From assembly GCF_037975245.1 (NCBI RefSeq), contig NC_092583.1, positions 1,507,264 through 1,571,263 of the forward strand: a DNA stretch of 64,000 nucleotides, in the 5' to 3' direction. The notes beneath the pieces are model-generated. The model saw only the letters and a list, made by a program, of their open reading frames with translations, did no database searches and was not told where the DNA came from. The DNA is from Apostichopus japonicus. Lineage: Eukaryota; Echinodermata; Holothuroidea; Aspidochirotida; Stichopodidae. Positions 14,366-26,547 of the stretch are shown piece after piece (positions within the stretch are counted from its first letter, which is position 1; every line of letters starts with the position of its first letter). Both the position numbers and the translations under genes were made by a program.

Positions 14366-17300
14366 TTATCCCTGATTGCTTTTTCTCTGTATACACTGAT
14401 ATGGCCTTAGCAAATGTAAATCTCTATTCAGCAATGGAAGGTTTAAATTATTACAAACCTTCCAAACATCACAGCAAAAGGTGAAAGATCTATTGAACCA
14501 TGTTTGCTGTATGGTACCCCATGAGAATTGAAGACAGCATTTCATCTCAGTCATGTTGGTTTTCATTGACAACCTTGATGAGTGACCTTTGCAGAGTTTG
14601 GTTGAATCTTTCATCAAGCCCATTGGTCTGTGGGTGGTAGCTAGAGGATTCTCTGTGGTCTACCCCTATCATGTCAAACAGGGACTTGTTCAGAGCATTA
14701 ACAAATTCTCCTCTCTGGTCCGAGATGACAATTTTCATGCACCCAAATCTAAATAAATGGAAACATTTAAATAACTATTGTTAAAGTATTGATTACGAGT
14801 AATGTAATGAACTACTGGCATCTGCAGAATGGCTGCATGGTTTAATCAGGAAATCATTTCAGCACTGATTTAAAAAAAAAGTAAGTTAAAAGCACTGACC
14901 ATATCCCACTAACATTTTATTGACATTAACTTAACAATCAACTTCTATAAATTCCTGTAACCATTTGGCCGCTTTCTGGATCACAGTTAAAACAGAGCAA
15001 ATTGTAGGTCTACGTAACTAATTTCATATGTATGCTATGTAAAGTAGAAACAAAAGGAGATGGATATTTACCTGGCCATGGTTTCAAACAGAAAGTTTGC
15101 AACAGTTTTTGCTGTTTTGTTTCTTACAGCAACAGCCTCTGGCCATTTTGAAAAATAGTCACATAGGGCTTATATGATGTACTTATTTCCATTGATGGTC
15201 TCTGGAAGGGGTCCAATCATATCCACACCCATCTAAAAAAAGAAGTAAAATAGCATTCAGAACCATACACAATCTTATAATACGAACTGATGTTCAAGTG
15301 ATTTTTATCTGAGTTTTGTAAAATGCTAAACATTCAATTGTTTTTTTTTAATTTTTTTATTGTAACTCACACTGGAAGACTCTGTTACCAAGTTTTTTCT
15401 TCATTACCAAACCTATTATATACTTACTGACTTGTCAAACCCAACTGTTATATCCAATGGGAAATCTCTGAAGTGAGATGCTAGTCACATGCAGTGATCC
15501 ATCTAGCTGACAATCTAGCTGGTAATTGTCACTAGGGACTATCATAGGCCTGGTAACCATTTTCATCACCTTTGAATGTGGGGTGGGGGGGGGGGAACAG
15601 ATGTATAAGTAACTGGATGAGTGATTGATAGTTAGTCAGAAAATTGCCTTGGAATCTGTCAGTGAGATGACAGGGTTACACCTAACTGATGTAGGAAGCA
15701 TACATTGGTACAACCTATACTTTGGTATCTATATATTGTAAGCATTTAGAAATGTTACAAATTAATCTTTGAAGGGAATTTGCAGATTTTTTTTATATTA
15801 ATGACAGAAATTCACACTGTAGAGTTATAGTATATGGAAGGAAAGACTTCTTGGTTATTAACCAAGTAGCAAATTTTACTTAAACAGATGTTGAAATAAG
15901 CATATGGGTTCATTGGGGATGAATTTTGGACAAAAGGCTCTGGCTTTGTTTGTACTTTAGTTATGAACTGCATATGAATTTACGTACCTAGGACATTTTC
16001 TCGGATACTTCTTTATGACAACAATTCAACTACTGAACTCTGTTATGTTCATGTGTCATTCTTGCTTCATATCACAATTCAGTTTTCTTTTCATTTTGAA
16101 ATTCATATCAGATAATCCTATGTAAAGGTTTTCCTGTTGCTTTAATTATACGCAGCTAAAAAAAATACCAAAATGTGTTCTTAGCGGAATTTGTGTTTAT
16201 GGCTGCAGTACATGAAAATTCCTGACAGTACTGCGAGTCATTAAGTCTACTGAATGTACCACCATCATGATCATCTTTAATATATGCTTAGTAAATTATA
16301 ACTTTGAGAACAAATGAATAAGCTAGATCTTTCATTCTCTGGGCAATCTCCACACATACTCCTTATACTCTTGCACTGGCCAGCAAAGGGATGCAAACTT
16401 TAAGCATCGGTTGATAACTTGATATGCATATGGTGAATGACTTTGCAGTTACAATCATGCAAACAAATATTGCTTTTAGATGACAAAAAACAAAGTGATT
16501 TAGTGATAACTGTGCTGCTTGTGAACAGTATTTTCGACCCAGGCCTAGCATTTATAAGCTGAACGCATAAGGTGGTTCATATGTATTCCATTAACATGTA
16601 AGGCCTATGAGCTAGGATCTAAAAAACATGTTACACAACTTCCATTGCAGATTCCATCAAAATCAGTGCCTCCTGAAATGCCGATGAAAAAAATACCTAG
16701 GTGGTGAAATTGTCACCACTCGTGTCCTACAAGGACTCTTACAGAAATTGAAATGAACCTGATATTTAGATGATTAAGCCACCTTCTCGGATCCCTTTCT
16801 TTCAAATTAGGGTCTTATACCAAAATACTCCCTATCATTTGGTCAAATAAGTTCATGATAACATGTGGGATAAAACAAAAGCAAATTGTTGTGCATCTTT
16901 ATTTGCTCTTTCTTCAATTGTTTCTCTCAACACCTGCAGCTATCCTCCTGAATAGAAATTTATTCACCCACCCTCAAATTTGTCAAAGAGATTACACTAG
17001 GCCTATATTAGTTTTTAGGTCCATTCTGGTCACCATTCTAGCAATACTACAGTATATCACCAAGCAGTGTCTACATGTGATAATACATTGCAAATTTAAT
17101 ATAAATGATATAAACTTGGTTTAACCATGGAGCTATAATCCCAGGTTTATAGCTCCATGGTTTAACCTGCACTAATTTAATTGCAACATTGTTTTGTGCA
17201 TATATTAACAACCTTAATTACTGTGGAGAATGTTTAATGAATATTCATACCATAACCATGTACATGTTTGCATAATTAAAATATCACCAGCAAAAAGGAC

Positions 17301-18272
17301 CATTAAACCGTACATTATTAGCCAACACAGCTAACCTCCTGACAATGAAGTGATGGGCAGGTGGCCAACTGATTACCTATAGCATATATTCGACCTGCTG
17401 CAGTGTCTGTGCACATCCCGGCACCAATATATTAAAAAAATATGGGAAAACCTCTAAAAAGAAAGAGATAATAAAGTAACACTCATTAATTTAATTGATC
17501 CTCCAAAATGGACAAGACAGGGACCCCCCCCCCACTCCCTTGCTACCTTGTGTTTTAACTAGTAAGGGGACTAATCCCAGGACATATCTTTCAGATAATC
17601 TGAAAAGTCCTATCCTGAAGATTTCTTTTTGTTTGTAACCTAGCAATTTCAAACACATAATCATTATTGAAATTAAAAGCTTGTATACTCATGGTAGCAT
17701 GCATGGGTACACACTACACAGCTGATATGTAACTGACAGCCGATCAGCCGAAGTCTTACTCCTAGGTTACAGTAAGGCTAGCCTATAGTAGCCCAATACT
17801 ATTCGTGTCTTGCCGACTAATTATGCATCACGATATTCTCTAACACTAATAAGGTTTAGACTTTTCAGTTCTACTCTTAGGTGATTACAAATAATAAAAT
17901 ATACCTATAATCTGCAAGGCCCAAATGGCCAATGCACTTATAGTTCAAGTTATATGCATATCTATGGAATCATTTTCTTCAGTGGAAATAATTCCTAAAA
18001 GTTTTATACAAATAAACAAATAAAACACTTACCGCCAAACCCTTCTTGTAAGCTCCAATTTTGTGGGCTTTGGCCAAGGGCCTATCTTCGTTGCCATGTG
18101 GGCCGACGTTAACTAGATCGGCATCTCCCGTCAGTCTAAAACTCTTCGATCTTCCCCTTATCGATCTTTCTAGATTTAACGTAGACTTTTCAGGGTACAC
18201 TCCTGACGAAAGATATTTTCCAATGATACTGTAGGCCTACTCGTCATCGGTATCCAGCTCAGGAGAAGTCAT
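14366..18272 (-). pseudogene. Intron-containing Ginger/KRBA2-type integrase pseudogene
   Basis: Three separated blocks fit one minus-strand integrase gene. Exon a (18272-18033) starts MTSPELDTDDE, then TAG, then YLSSGVYPEKSTLN and RSIRGRSKSFRLTGD, ending at a GTAAGTG donor. Exon b (15232-15072) encodes MGVDMIGPLPETINGNKYII, then TAA, then ALCDYFSKWPEAVAVRNKTA, ending at donor GTAAAT. Exon c (from 14748, acceptor TTTATTTAG) encodes FGCMKIVISDQRGEFVNALN and HPQTNGLDERFNQTLQR, then a TGA where a Trp is expected, and then frameshifted similarity. The retroviral-type core D, D and E residues (VD.IGP, SDQ, NG.DER) are all present, but the stops and shift show that the gene is dead. Gypsy-like integrases with introns are typical of Ginger DNA transposons and of domesticated relatives such as KRBA2 and GIN1. 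The zinc-binding H2C2 region was not found between exons a and b. Confidence 0.65.
17118..17167. repeat. 50-bp hairpin with about 21-bp stem
   Basis: GGTTTAACCATGGAGCTATAA and a matching inverted arm (one mismatch) enclose the loop TCCCAGGT. It lies in the large intron region of the integrase pseudogene. It is too short for a normal microRNA precursor and has no known role. Confidence 0.75.
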
Positions 18273-18355
18273 CTTGTAATATCAGATCGGGCTAAGTAAG
18301 TTAACGGTCTCAACTCTTAATGCAATTACTGTGCGTGCAAATATGCAACTACTCA

Positions 18356-20317
18356 CAGGCGCGTATCCAGGGGGGGGGCGGTGGGGGCGCGCGCCCCCCG
18401 GGTAAGGAAAAGAGGAGAGAAAAAAAGAGAAGAAAAACGGGAAAAGGAGGGGGAAAAAAAAAGAAAAGGAGGAGAGGAAGGAAGGGAAAAGAAAAAGAAA
18501 AAAGAGAGAAAAAGGAGAAAAGGAGGGAGTAGAAGATAGCCAAGACCTCGGGAAGAGAAAGAGGAACAGTCATAGTTAAAGCGCTGATCCCTATCATATA
18601 CACAGGGTAGCCAGTGACAGATCAAGGATTACGAAGGGGGTGTGCGCCTCACCCTACCCCTTACACCGACAACTCCATTTTTGACGTTTCCATTTTTCCT
18701 CTCTCACTAATGTATCTATATAAATACTATATATGGTCTATCATAACGCGTGTGTGTGTATGGACGCCTTAAACAATTGTAAACTTGTGCTATATGGAAC
18801 CGACTGTGGCTGGTCTTGAACTCGACCGAGTCGTCGGGGAACATGACGCATGTGGGGGGAAGGGGGCGACCGCCCCCCCCGAGCAAATTTTCTTTATGAC
18901 ATCGCTAGTAATTTCAAAATAGACAATGCTTAGATGCAACTTACAAGGCCTGGGAAGTGTCAATTCCAGCGATCTGGGAGGCATTTTCGGCCAAAATTTT
19001 TCTTTACGCTTCGCGCCAACATATGGTGGCGCTTCGCTTAGATAGTTTGCCTAAAGGCTTTGCCCCTCCCTTGGCAATTACTCGCTAAACGCCTGTTCGA
19101 ATTTGTAAAGCAAAGAGCAGATATAACATATCAGTGAGAATTGAAATGCATGTTCCACGATGAACAGCCTCAAAAAGTGTCTATGTGTGTAGTCAAAGGC
19201 GTAGGAGCCCAATTGGATTTGGGGACTGTAATGACTTGCCCGAAAAAAAAGTAAAAATTTTTCGCGCGCAAAGCGCGCGTTCAACATATCGATGCCAATA
19301 TCATATAAGCAAGCATCGGTCATTACATTGCATGGCATCGTGTACCGCACGGTCCGTCAAAGTTGCACAGTATACCGCCGGATGCTAATGTAAACAACCA
19401 AATGTCTTATGTAGATCAGGAGAAAAACCATACAGATCCATTTATGTCAAAACTCTCTTTTACAGTAGTAATGTCGGCCAAGCTTGGAACTTTATTTTAA
19501 TTACCAAGGAGATCATTTTTAAGCTATTCATTGCTATTTATTTTTCTTTCAGTAGGTGCCAGAAAAAAAGGGAAAACATTTGGTTGCGGCGGGGGGGGGG
19601 GGGCTGCAGCCCCCGCCTCCTACGGGACCTACGCCTATGTGTGTAGTGTTCGGTTTCGATATACCTGATATATCGGAAATATCTGGTATTTATCATTTCC
19701 TTCAACGAAGTTTTATAATAGCCATTATAAGAGGTTGCAATATTTCTACACCAATAAATTAACTGTGTCTGAATTTTCCAAAATTTCCTCACCAACATTC
19801 TTCATCATACTTTCCTCTACTCGTGCAATTTTGACTTGTCTGTTAGGGGTTGAAGGAGGTTTTTCTATATTGGTTGTCCATAGATTGAATTTTGTGCAAC
19901 ATTATGGGTATGTTTTGAAGTGATTTTATTCACGAGAAATGTGAATTTTCAAATTCTCAACAAATAATGGGCTTAAAACCTTCAAAAGTGGGGCTTTCGG
20001 ATATTGTGGGCCGTGACGTAGAATCACCCACAAAAGCAATGATCCATAGGACATGCAATGAGGTCGAACATGGTGTGTGACTGGTGACAATCTTCAAAAA
20101 GGTTATTGATGGAAAAAAACTTTTGGGAAATACTTGGTACTCGGGCAAAAGTGTACATCTGGTTGGTCATTTTCAAGCCCGAGAAGTGCCATTTCCGGTG
20201 ATATGGGGGGTATCGAAACCAGAAATTTTCTTGTACGCTGCGCGCCAACCGATGGTGGCGCTCCGCTTAGATAGTAATTCGCGCCCCCCGGGTTAGAAAA
20301 TCCTGGATACGCGCCTG
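18356..20317. mobile_element. Composite hAT-like region bounded by CAGGCGCGTATCCAGG ends
   Basis: The left end CAGGCGCGTATCCAGG at 18356 and the right end CCTGGATACGCGCCTG ending at 20317 are perfect inverted repeats of the same family as 22396-22691. Inside lie two diverged copies of a right-end module, GCGCCAAC..GGTGGCGCT..CTTAGATAGT, near 19012-19045 and 20238-20275, and the nested element 19194-19639. The flanking 8-mers ACTACTCA and ACTAAGAA do not match well, so the two ends may come from different insertions. Confidence 0.55.
19194..19639. mobile_element. Non-autonomous hAT-like element, 446 bp, perfect 8-bp TSD
   Basis: It begins CAAAGGCGTAGG and ends CCTACGCCTATG (11 of 12 complementary), and is flanked on both sides by TGTGTAGT (19186-19193 and 19640-19647). 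An 8-bp duplication with short inverted ends is the hallmark of hAT insertions. It has no coding capacity and is nested in the region 18356-20317. Confidence 0.8.
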
Positions 20318-22395
20318 ACTAAGAAATTTTGGGCCTGCGATATGTAACGTTAACGACGTAGACGGCACATTCACTTCACTGAGTAAACAGCAGTATAAAT
20401 TTTACAGTAGAATGCAAATACGCATGCGTGAAATAACAACTTTGTCACACCTAGAACGTAGAGCGGGAGATTTCCACATTTCCCGCGTACTGAATAAATA
20501 TATTGACTCTGACCAGGAAGTTTTTCCATAACAACTCCCTGCTCTGACCCCGGATTTGACCTCCAAGCTCCGGATGGCGGGGAACTTTCTGTCTGCAGCC
20601 GCGTACCGGTTGAAATACATTTACCTTCAACCTACATGGTTGATCTTTCTCCAACGTTAAGAAATTCCGACCTTCCAAACAACTACCCTAATAGTAGTAA
20701 CGATTGATAAGCAGCAGAGTCAGACAGACATGACTAATTAGTTCAGAAGATACATTTAACATTATGCAGCCTTATGACACTGACAGTCGACGATCGAAAT
20801 ATAGCGGACAGCGTCCCTTTGGAGTGTAGTCTCCATGATAATAATAACATTTTGCCGCCTCTTCCCACAACAGTCGACACTCGAAGTATTAGTTCTGCTT
20901 TAACCGAGTTTTGCGGGTGCATGCTGACCGATATATGACATTGTCATCCTGGTCTTCGCTAGTAAATTACCTCCTTTTAAGTAATAACGGAACGTAGATA
21001 GGGCCAGAAATGTTTGTCACTCAACAGAACCACGTTAAAGCTCTTTAAAGAGGACCCGGACACTTTCCACGGTGGCGTAGAAAGCAAGGGAAAGTGTCCC
21101 TGAGACACTATTCACGCAAATGAGACACTATATCCTAGTAATATGTGTCCTACGGACGCCCGGACACTCATTACTGCCACAGCGGCACACTGGCCTGCAT
21201 AGGGCCCCACAATAGTCTACAGGAGGGGGGGGGGGACAACTTTCCCTGTGGAATCTGTGCCACCACCACCCACATCTTTGTTTCAATTCGTTCCCATTAA
21301 CCACATCAAAGGTGTCCTGCACGAGAGTGCCCAGTCAGTGTAATTCTTGCAATGAACAATTGCCCATGCTATTAGCGGCAAGTACTTCCTCTTTTGAAAA
21401 CACCGTGTGTAATACAGGGAACAACCCTTATGGTGTAATCAACGTCTGTTTTACCAGACTGAATGAGTAGAGCCCGTCAGATGTTGGTTAGTTTCAAGTT
21501 AATTCAGCACTATAAGGTCTTTTATTTCGCTGATTTAATACTCTCTGGAGGAAAGTTTTCGAAGCTGTTGAAACAGAAGAAGAAGGAATATATTATCCGT
21601 CCAGGATATCTTTTAGTACGAGTAGTAAGTACGATACTTTTTTATATTTATTATTATTTAAACACTTGCTATGTGATGGTTATTATCAGAAAGAACCGCA
21701 GAGTCACGCTTTGATTGTTGTTCTGCATAACAAGGGCTGACCAATCTAGTTTCATTTCGGTCCTGTATACTAACACTGGTACGAAATAAAACTCTTTCTC
21801 CTTATTATTACATTAACAACTTTTCACTTAAATCATGATACGCGTGTGAAAAAAAAGGCAAGCTAACACGTGACAGCTTACTGTGAAATGTTGTCCGTAT
21901 AAGGTGTCAATATCTGTGTTCAGAAGATTTATTGTGCGGACAAGGCCAAACAATTCAGATCTGTAGAAGTGGGGTGGGGTTGGTGGGGTGGGCATCGGGT
22001 GTGGGTGGTAATCTCTATTTTAACTTCATCCGTATAGATTTTTAGCATGCTAACATCGCCAGAATTTTTCAGAGGTATATTTTACATGTCCTTCCCGAAT
22101 ACACCTACATGTGTAAAAGTAATAATAATAATAATAAAAAAACAAAAACAAAAAACATACTATTTCTGTGATTGAAAATTCTTTTGAGGGTGAAAGTCAA
22201 ATCCTCGTGAGAGTCACTGACCATTATGGCTCTGGTATATGCTTTGCGTGTAATATATGTTTGACCCAATCTAATTCCCTACTTGAATAATACTTGATCG
22301 AAATAAGAGATCCAAATTGTTGGATCCATTCTGCTATCGTCAATTTGGCGAGTCACTAAACCTTTCACGCAACATTGCCTCTCATCTCTTTACTC
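20318..22395. other. Intergenic DNA without a supported gene
   Basis: No recognised coding exon. There are poly-G runs and a (TAA)n patch near 22117-22137. A GC-richer patch at 20450-20680 has open frames on the minus strand, but no domain was recognised. Confidence 0.3.
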
Positions 22396-22691
22396 CAGGC
22401 GCGTAGCCAAGGGGGGGGGGGCGAAGGGGGCAGCCGGCCCCCCCCTTGAGCATATATATATATATTTTTTTTAAATGATTTTATGATATCGCTAGTAATT
22501 TCAAAAGAGAAAATGCTAAGATTCAACTTACAAGGCCTGGGAAGTGCCATTTCCAGCGATCTGGGAGGCATTTTCAGCCAAAATTTTCTTGTACGCTTCG
22601 CGCCAACCATGGTGGCGCTACGCTTAGATAGTTTGCCATGCCAAATCAATAGTTTCGCCCCTCCCTTGGCAAATTCCTGGCTACGCGCCTG
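22396..22691. mobile_element. Non-autonomous hAT-like element, 296 bp, perfect 8-bp TSD
   Basis: Ends CAGGCGCGTAGCCAAGG and CCTGGCTACGCGCCTG are inverted repeats, flanked by CTTTACTC at 22388-22395 and 22692-22699. It carries a G10 run next to the left end and the module GCGCCAACCATGGTGGCGCT on the right. It is non-coding. Confidence 0.88.
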
Positions 22692-22789
22692 CTTTACTCA
22701 GTAATTCATTGTCTATGTACATATTGTGAGACATTTTTTATTGGACACTTTTCTCTTGTATATACATGTTTGATTTTATATCAAATTGG

Positions 22790-23012
22790 TATGGCGGTAT
22801 ATTTTTAGAATAGGTCAGGATCGATGGCCAGACACTGGTTTTCTTATTGGTTTGCTCTTTCGTTTCTTGTCTGGTCAGCGGTCATTTGCTTCTTTTGTTG
22901 TGTGTTTGACTTGTATTCTTAATGTATTTTATGACTTTTATATTTGTAAAGCGCCCTGAGACTTCTGTTATGGGCGCTTAATAAGAACTGTTTATTATTA
23001 TTATTATTATGA
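22790..23012 (+). mobile_element. LINE 3' UTR/tail (L2/CR1-like)
   Basis: TTTGTAAAGCGCCCTGAGAC, then GGGCGCTTAATAAGAACTG and a TTATTATTATTATTAT tail, is the usual 3' end of L2/CR1-like elements. No coding part remains. Confidence 0.6.
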
Positions 23013-23246
23013 GTTGAATATTGAAACGTTGTAACTTTAAAGTACATGCCTAACAATCATTTTTGCCTGATGCGACGTTTGTGGACTTAAAACGTACAAT
23101 GTTCTATTTTGTCTGTATGGTAACTTAACCGCACGTATCCTTTCGCGAAAATATGTAGCACTTTGCATGCATGACTTGCAAAATTCAAATGCAAAATGCA
23201 GCCTTGTTTGGTTGTAGGTGAGATACACGCTGATATCCGTGTCGTA

Positions 23247-23901
23247 CAAGGGCGGCGGAACCGGGGGGGGCACAGGGGGCACGTGCCCCCCACTTTTCCT
23301 CAGGTTAAAAATGTGCCCTTTTTTCTACATAAAAAGTGAGGTGTCTCAAGTTAGCAAGAGGCCAGGGAACCAGAATGAACACTCGGGAAGGCCGTTTCCG
23401 GCCATCTGAGGGGTTTGTAAAACCAAAAATTTTCTTGCACGATCCGCGCCAACCAATGGTGGCGCTCCGCTCAGATAGTCGTGCATACAACCTTGCAAAT
23501 CCAGGCTACGCCGCTGACTTTTTAATTAATTTCTGTGGGTCAAACTCAAAGCTATTGCGAATGGAAAAAAAATTGTTAGATATTAACAAGAACTAAACTC
23601 TAATTTGGAAGATTCCTACATTAGCAACTAGCATGATTTCACCTCATTTTGTCTCAAAAGAAAACTTGTTCCTTGTTTCCCAATTTGCACATTGGATATT
23701 GCAGTGCTAGTATGCATATTTTCCTTGCGGGTGGGGGGGGGGCGTTGATGGAGTGATGTGTATACGCAAAAATGATAATAAAATAAGAGTTATAAAGGGT
23801 ACTAAATATAAGGCTGCATCTGTCCAATCAAATTTCTGCAAAGTGCCCTTTGATGTCGGTGCCCCCCCCCCCCCAGATTAAAAGTGCTTCCGCCGCCCTT
23901 G
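23247..23901. mobile_element. Non-autonomous hAT-like element, 655 bp, near-perfect 8-bp TSD
   Basis: Ends CAAGGGCGGCGGAA and TTCCGCCGCCCTTG are perfect inverted repeats. The flanks GTGTCGTA and TTGTCGTA match at 7 of 8 bases. The interior includes another copy of the GCGCCAACC..GGTGGCGCTCCGCT module (near 23445), followed by a sub-end CCAGGCTACGCCGCTG near 23502. It looks like an older element caught inside a younger one. Confidence 0.78.
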
Positions 23902-23969
23902 TTGTCGTACAAATAACACCGAACCCGAAGGATATATTTTAAATGACAAATGGTATGAACAAAAGTCGT

Positions 23970-24042
23970 ACACATTACAACCTACGCGTTGAAACGTACA
24001 CGTTACAACGTACACGTTTACAACGTACACGTTACAACGTTT
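23970..24042. repeat. Short minisatellite upstream of channel gene B
   Basis: About five copies of a 14- to 18-bp unit built on CGTACACGTTACAA, ending roughly 110 bp before the gene B start codon. It may fall in the promoter or 5' UTR; no function can be shown. Confidence 0.65.
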
Positions 24043-24152
24043 GTCTTCTTATTCTTTAACAAAATGTCATCAGTTCCTTCATTCTTTTTCCCCGTTTCAA
24101 CCATTATCTGTCCTAGAACAAGAAAAGGGTATAGACGGGCCGAATAGAAACC

Positions 24153-26058
24153 ATGGCCGACGTAGCTAAACTGCTGAAAGAACTATTACCAACTTTGAAT
24201 GAAGTATTCGAGAAGGAAATATTGATATCGGGGGTCATTCAGACAAACCTACCTGCTGATAACTTTGGGTTCTGGTTGACCCAAGGGGTGCCATTCGGTC
24301 TCATATTTATACATCTTCTGATGGCTGTGTTAGGTAATTACGGTTGGTCGTTGTTGTTGTTGTTTTTGTTTGTTTGTTTCTTTTGTTTACTGCTAGTCCC
24401 GCAATGATTTCAGTTAGGTCTTTCGTCTCAAATTATAATAGCCTACAAACCAAAACCAAACTTGGAAGAGGATCTTATCGGCTGCTTGATCCATGTATCG
24501 TTTTACGGTATAGTTAAGATATAAATTGTATACATATATATTGACAAAAGTGTTTTCTGCGTGGGATCGCGGGTAGTTGGGTGATTGTAGGGTGTTAGGG
24601 GAGGGGCGAGGTTATGTTCATGGGTCGTGGATAGGGGTGCGTTTAAGGCGGGGTTTTAATGGGCCTTCTTAGAATAAATTGAGATAATTCCGATTGATTT
24701 AGTGTTAATTCTGGATTCTTTGTTCTCTCGTAATATCTTGACTAGGTGAAAGAGATGTCGGCAGATGTTTTGTACCAAAGGTCGAAGGTCAACCGCTCAC
24801 TCAATCACAAATACAATACATAACCGAGATGTGCTTGGATCAGGCTACACATTATGAGTGTTTTGACGAAAGCAACGGAGAATTTAAAGATGTGTGCCGC
24901 GCCTCTCCATGTGACAACATGACCGAAACTTTGCACATAAATAACACGTATCCAAATTCAGATAAAACGAATGTCTTTGAAACTCTTTTCTTTTATCGTT
25001 ACTACGTTTGGTTTCTTGTCGCTTTCACTTTTCTACGTGCTCTGCCTCAAATCGTATGGAAACTATCCTATACCGCTGATGTAAGGAAGGCCATCCAGGA
25101 CATAGCGGTTATTGCTGAATTTCAACACGCCATGTGCGGTGTGATGTCGCTCGTGAGTGGGGATAGCACCGGCGAAATGGTGGCCAGTACTTCGTCGTCC
25201 AGCATCAATACGAATTACAAATATCCAAAATGGATGAAATCTATGAACAGAATCGTCCTTGAAGAAGTCAGCAAACGAGCTTCAAAAGTGATCCTCTTCC
25301 GTGCTTACGTCATGCGTAAACTTGCCGATATAATTTTAGATTTGGTAATCATCGGTACCTTTATTTGGTTTCAGTATGATCGTACACCGTTTGACCAAAT
25401 AGTATTCGTTTGTGATTTACACGGTGATCGCGACAACATCTTCCTATGTGATTCTATACACAGACGGTTTGTACCGTGTACCGTGTCGTTCGGTTTCGAG
25501 TTCATGATAACTGCTTTTCTCGTATTTTTTATCATGGTAGGTGACTGCCTCCTACAACTTTTCGTGACTTTGGCATTTACGAGGGTGGGCCATCGGATAA
25601 TACGCAAATTGACTTGCGGCTATTGGTTTGGGAAAGCAGTTCTTTATTGGGATCCGTTCATCTCTCAAGAACTTGAACTTAATCAAAACAAGCAATGGAT
25701 GCATTTTGACCAATCTTTTATGCACTCACCGAACGATCTCTATCTTGTCGGTTTAATGTACAAGCAGAGTAGCGTAATGCATGGCCACTTTCTGAAAATG
25801 ATGGCCGAGAAAATGCTCGAACAGCTTCGACCAGCGTTTGATTATCTTAGACAAACGGCTGAGCACAATTCTAATCCATCCGTGTTCAGATCTAGGTCCC
25901 GAATTTCGACAAATCTCAGAGATGATGATAACGACAGATCTGAAGATGACACAACCCGTGATCCACCGGAACAATCCTCTCAAACTGAACAAACAGGGTT
26001 TGATTTTGAAGGAAGCTCACAATTTTCTCAGTACAGCGTACCGTATTCTCATCTTTAA
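24153..26058 (+). CDS. Pannexin/LRRC8-like four-TM large-pore channel protein, gene B
   Basis: Exon 1 is 24153-24333 (donor GTAATT) and exon 2 is 24746-26058 (acceptor CTTGACTAG). Both the exon 1 length (181 nt) and the phase equal those of gene A. The product has 497 residues. TM1 is about 37-60 (PFGLIFIHLLMAVLG), TM2 about 140-165 (FLVAFTFLRALPQIVWK, conserved Pro161), TM3 about 253-271 and TM4 about 309-336. Loop 1 has Cys68, 90, 99, 111 and 116 and potential N-glycosylation at NMT (118) and NNT (126-128). Loop 2 has Cys283, 295 and 305. The post-TM4 motif SPNDLYLVGLMYKQSS (388-403), followed by GHFLKMMAEKMLEQLRP, is shared with gene A. The tail is acidic and Ser/Gln-rich. No LRR follows. 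Pannexin, innexin and the LRRC8 channel half all share this fold; the sequence does not decide between them. Confidence 0.78.
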
Positions 26059-26159
26059 TTTAAGGTTGACCCTGGTTAAATTAATTCTGCTATTTGGTCC
26101 TCTAGCTAATTCTGCTGTGTTAACGACTTCTCTTCAACAAAACTCGGTTTAATATTGCC

Positions 26160-26161
<2 letters not shown>

Positions 26162-26198
<37 letters not shown>
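26162..26198. repeat. (TA)n microsatellite
   Basis: About 18 TA units, some 100 bp after the stop codon of gene B. Confidence 0.9.
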
Positions 26199-26199
<1 letters not shown>

Positions 26200-26202
<3 letters not shown>

Positions 26203-26452
26203 TTACTTACTTACTTTTACTTACTTTTACTTACTTTTACTTACTTTTACTTACTTTTACTTACTTTTACTTACTTTTACTTACTTTTACTTACTTTTAC
26301 TTACTTTTACTTACTTTTACTTACTTTTACTTACTTTTACTTACTTTTACTTACTTTTACTTACTTTTACTTACTTTTACTTACTTTTACTTACTTTTAC
26401 TTACTTTTACTTACTTACTTACTGACTTACTGACTTACTTACTTACTGACTT

Positions 26453-26486
<34 letters not shown>

Positions 26487-26491
26487 TGACT

Positions 26492-26547
<56 letters not shown>

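Noticed and set aside
18320-18625. Lys/Arg-rich or Phe/Ser-rich frames
   Set aside because: They read a purine-rich low-complexity tract inside a transposon.
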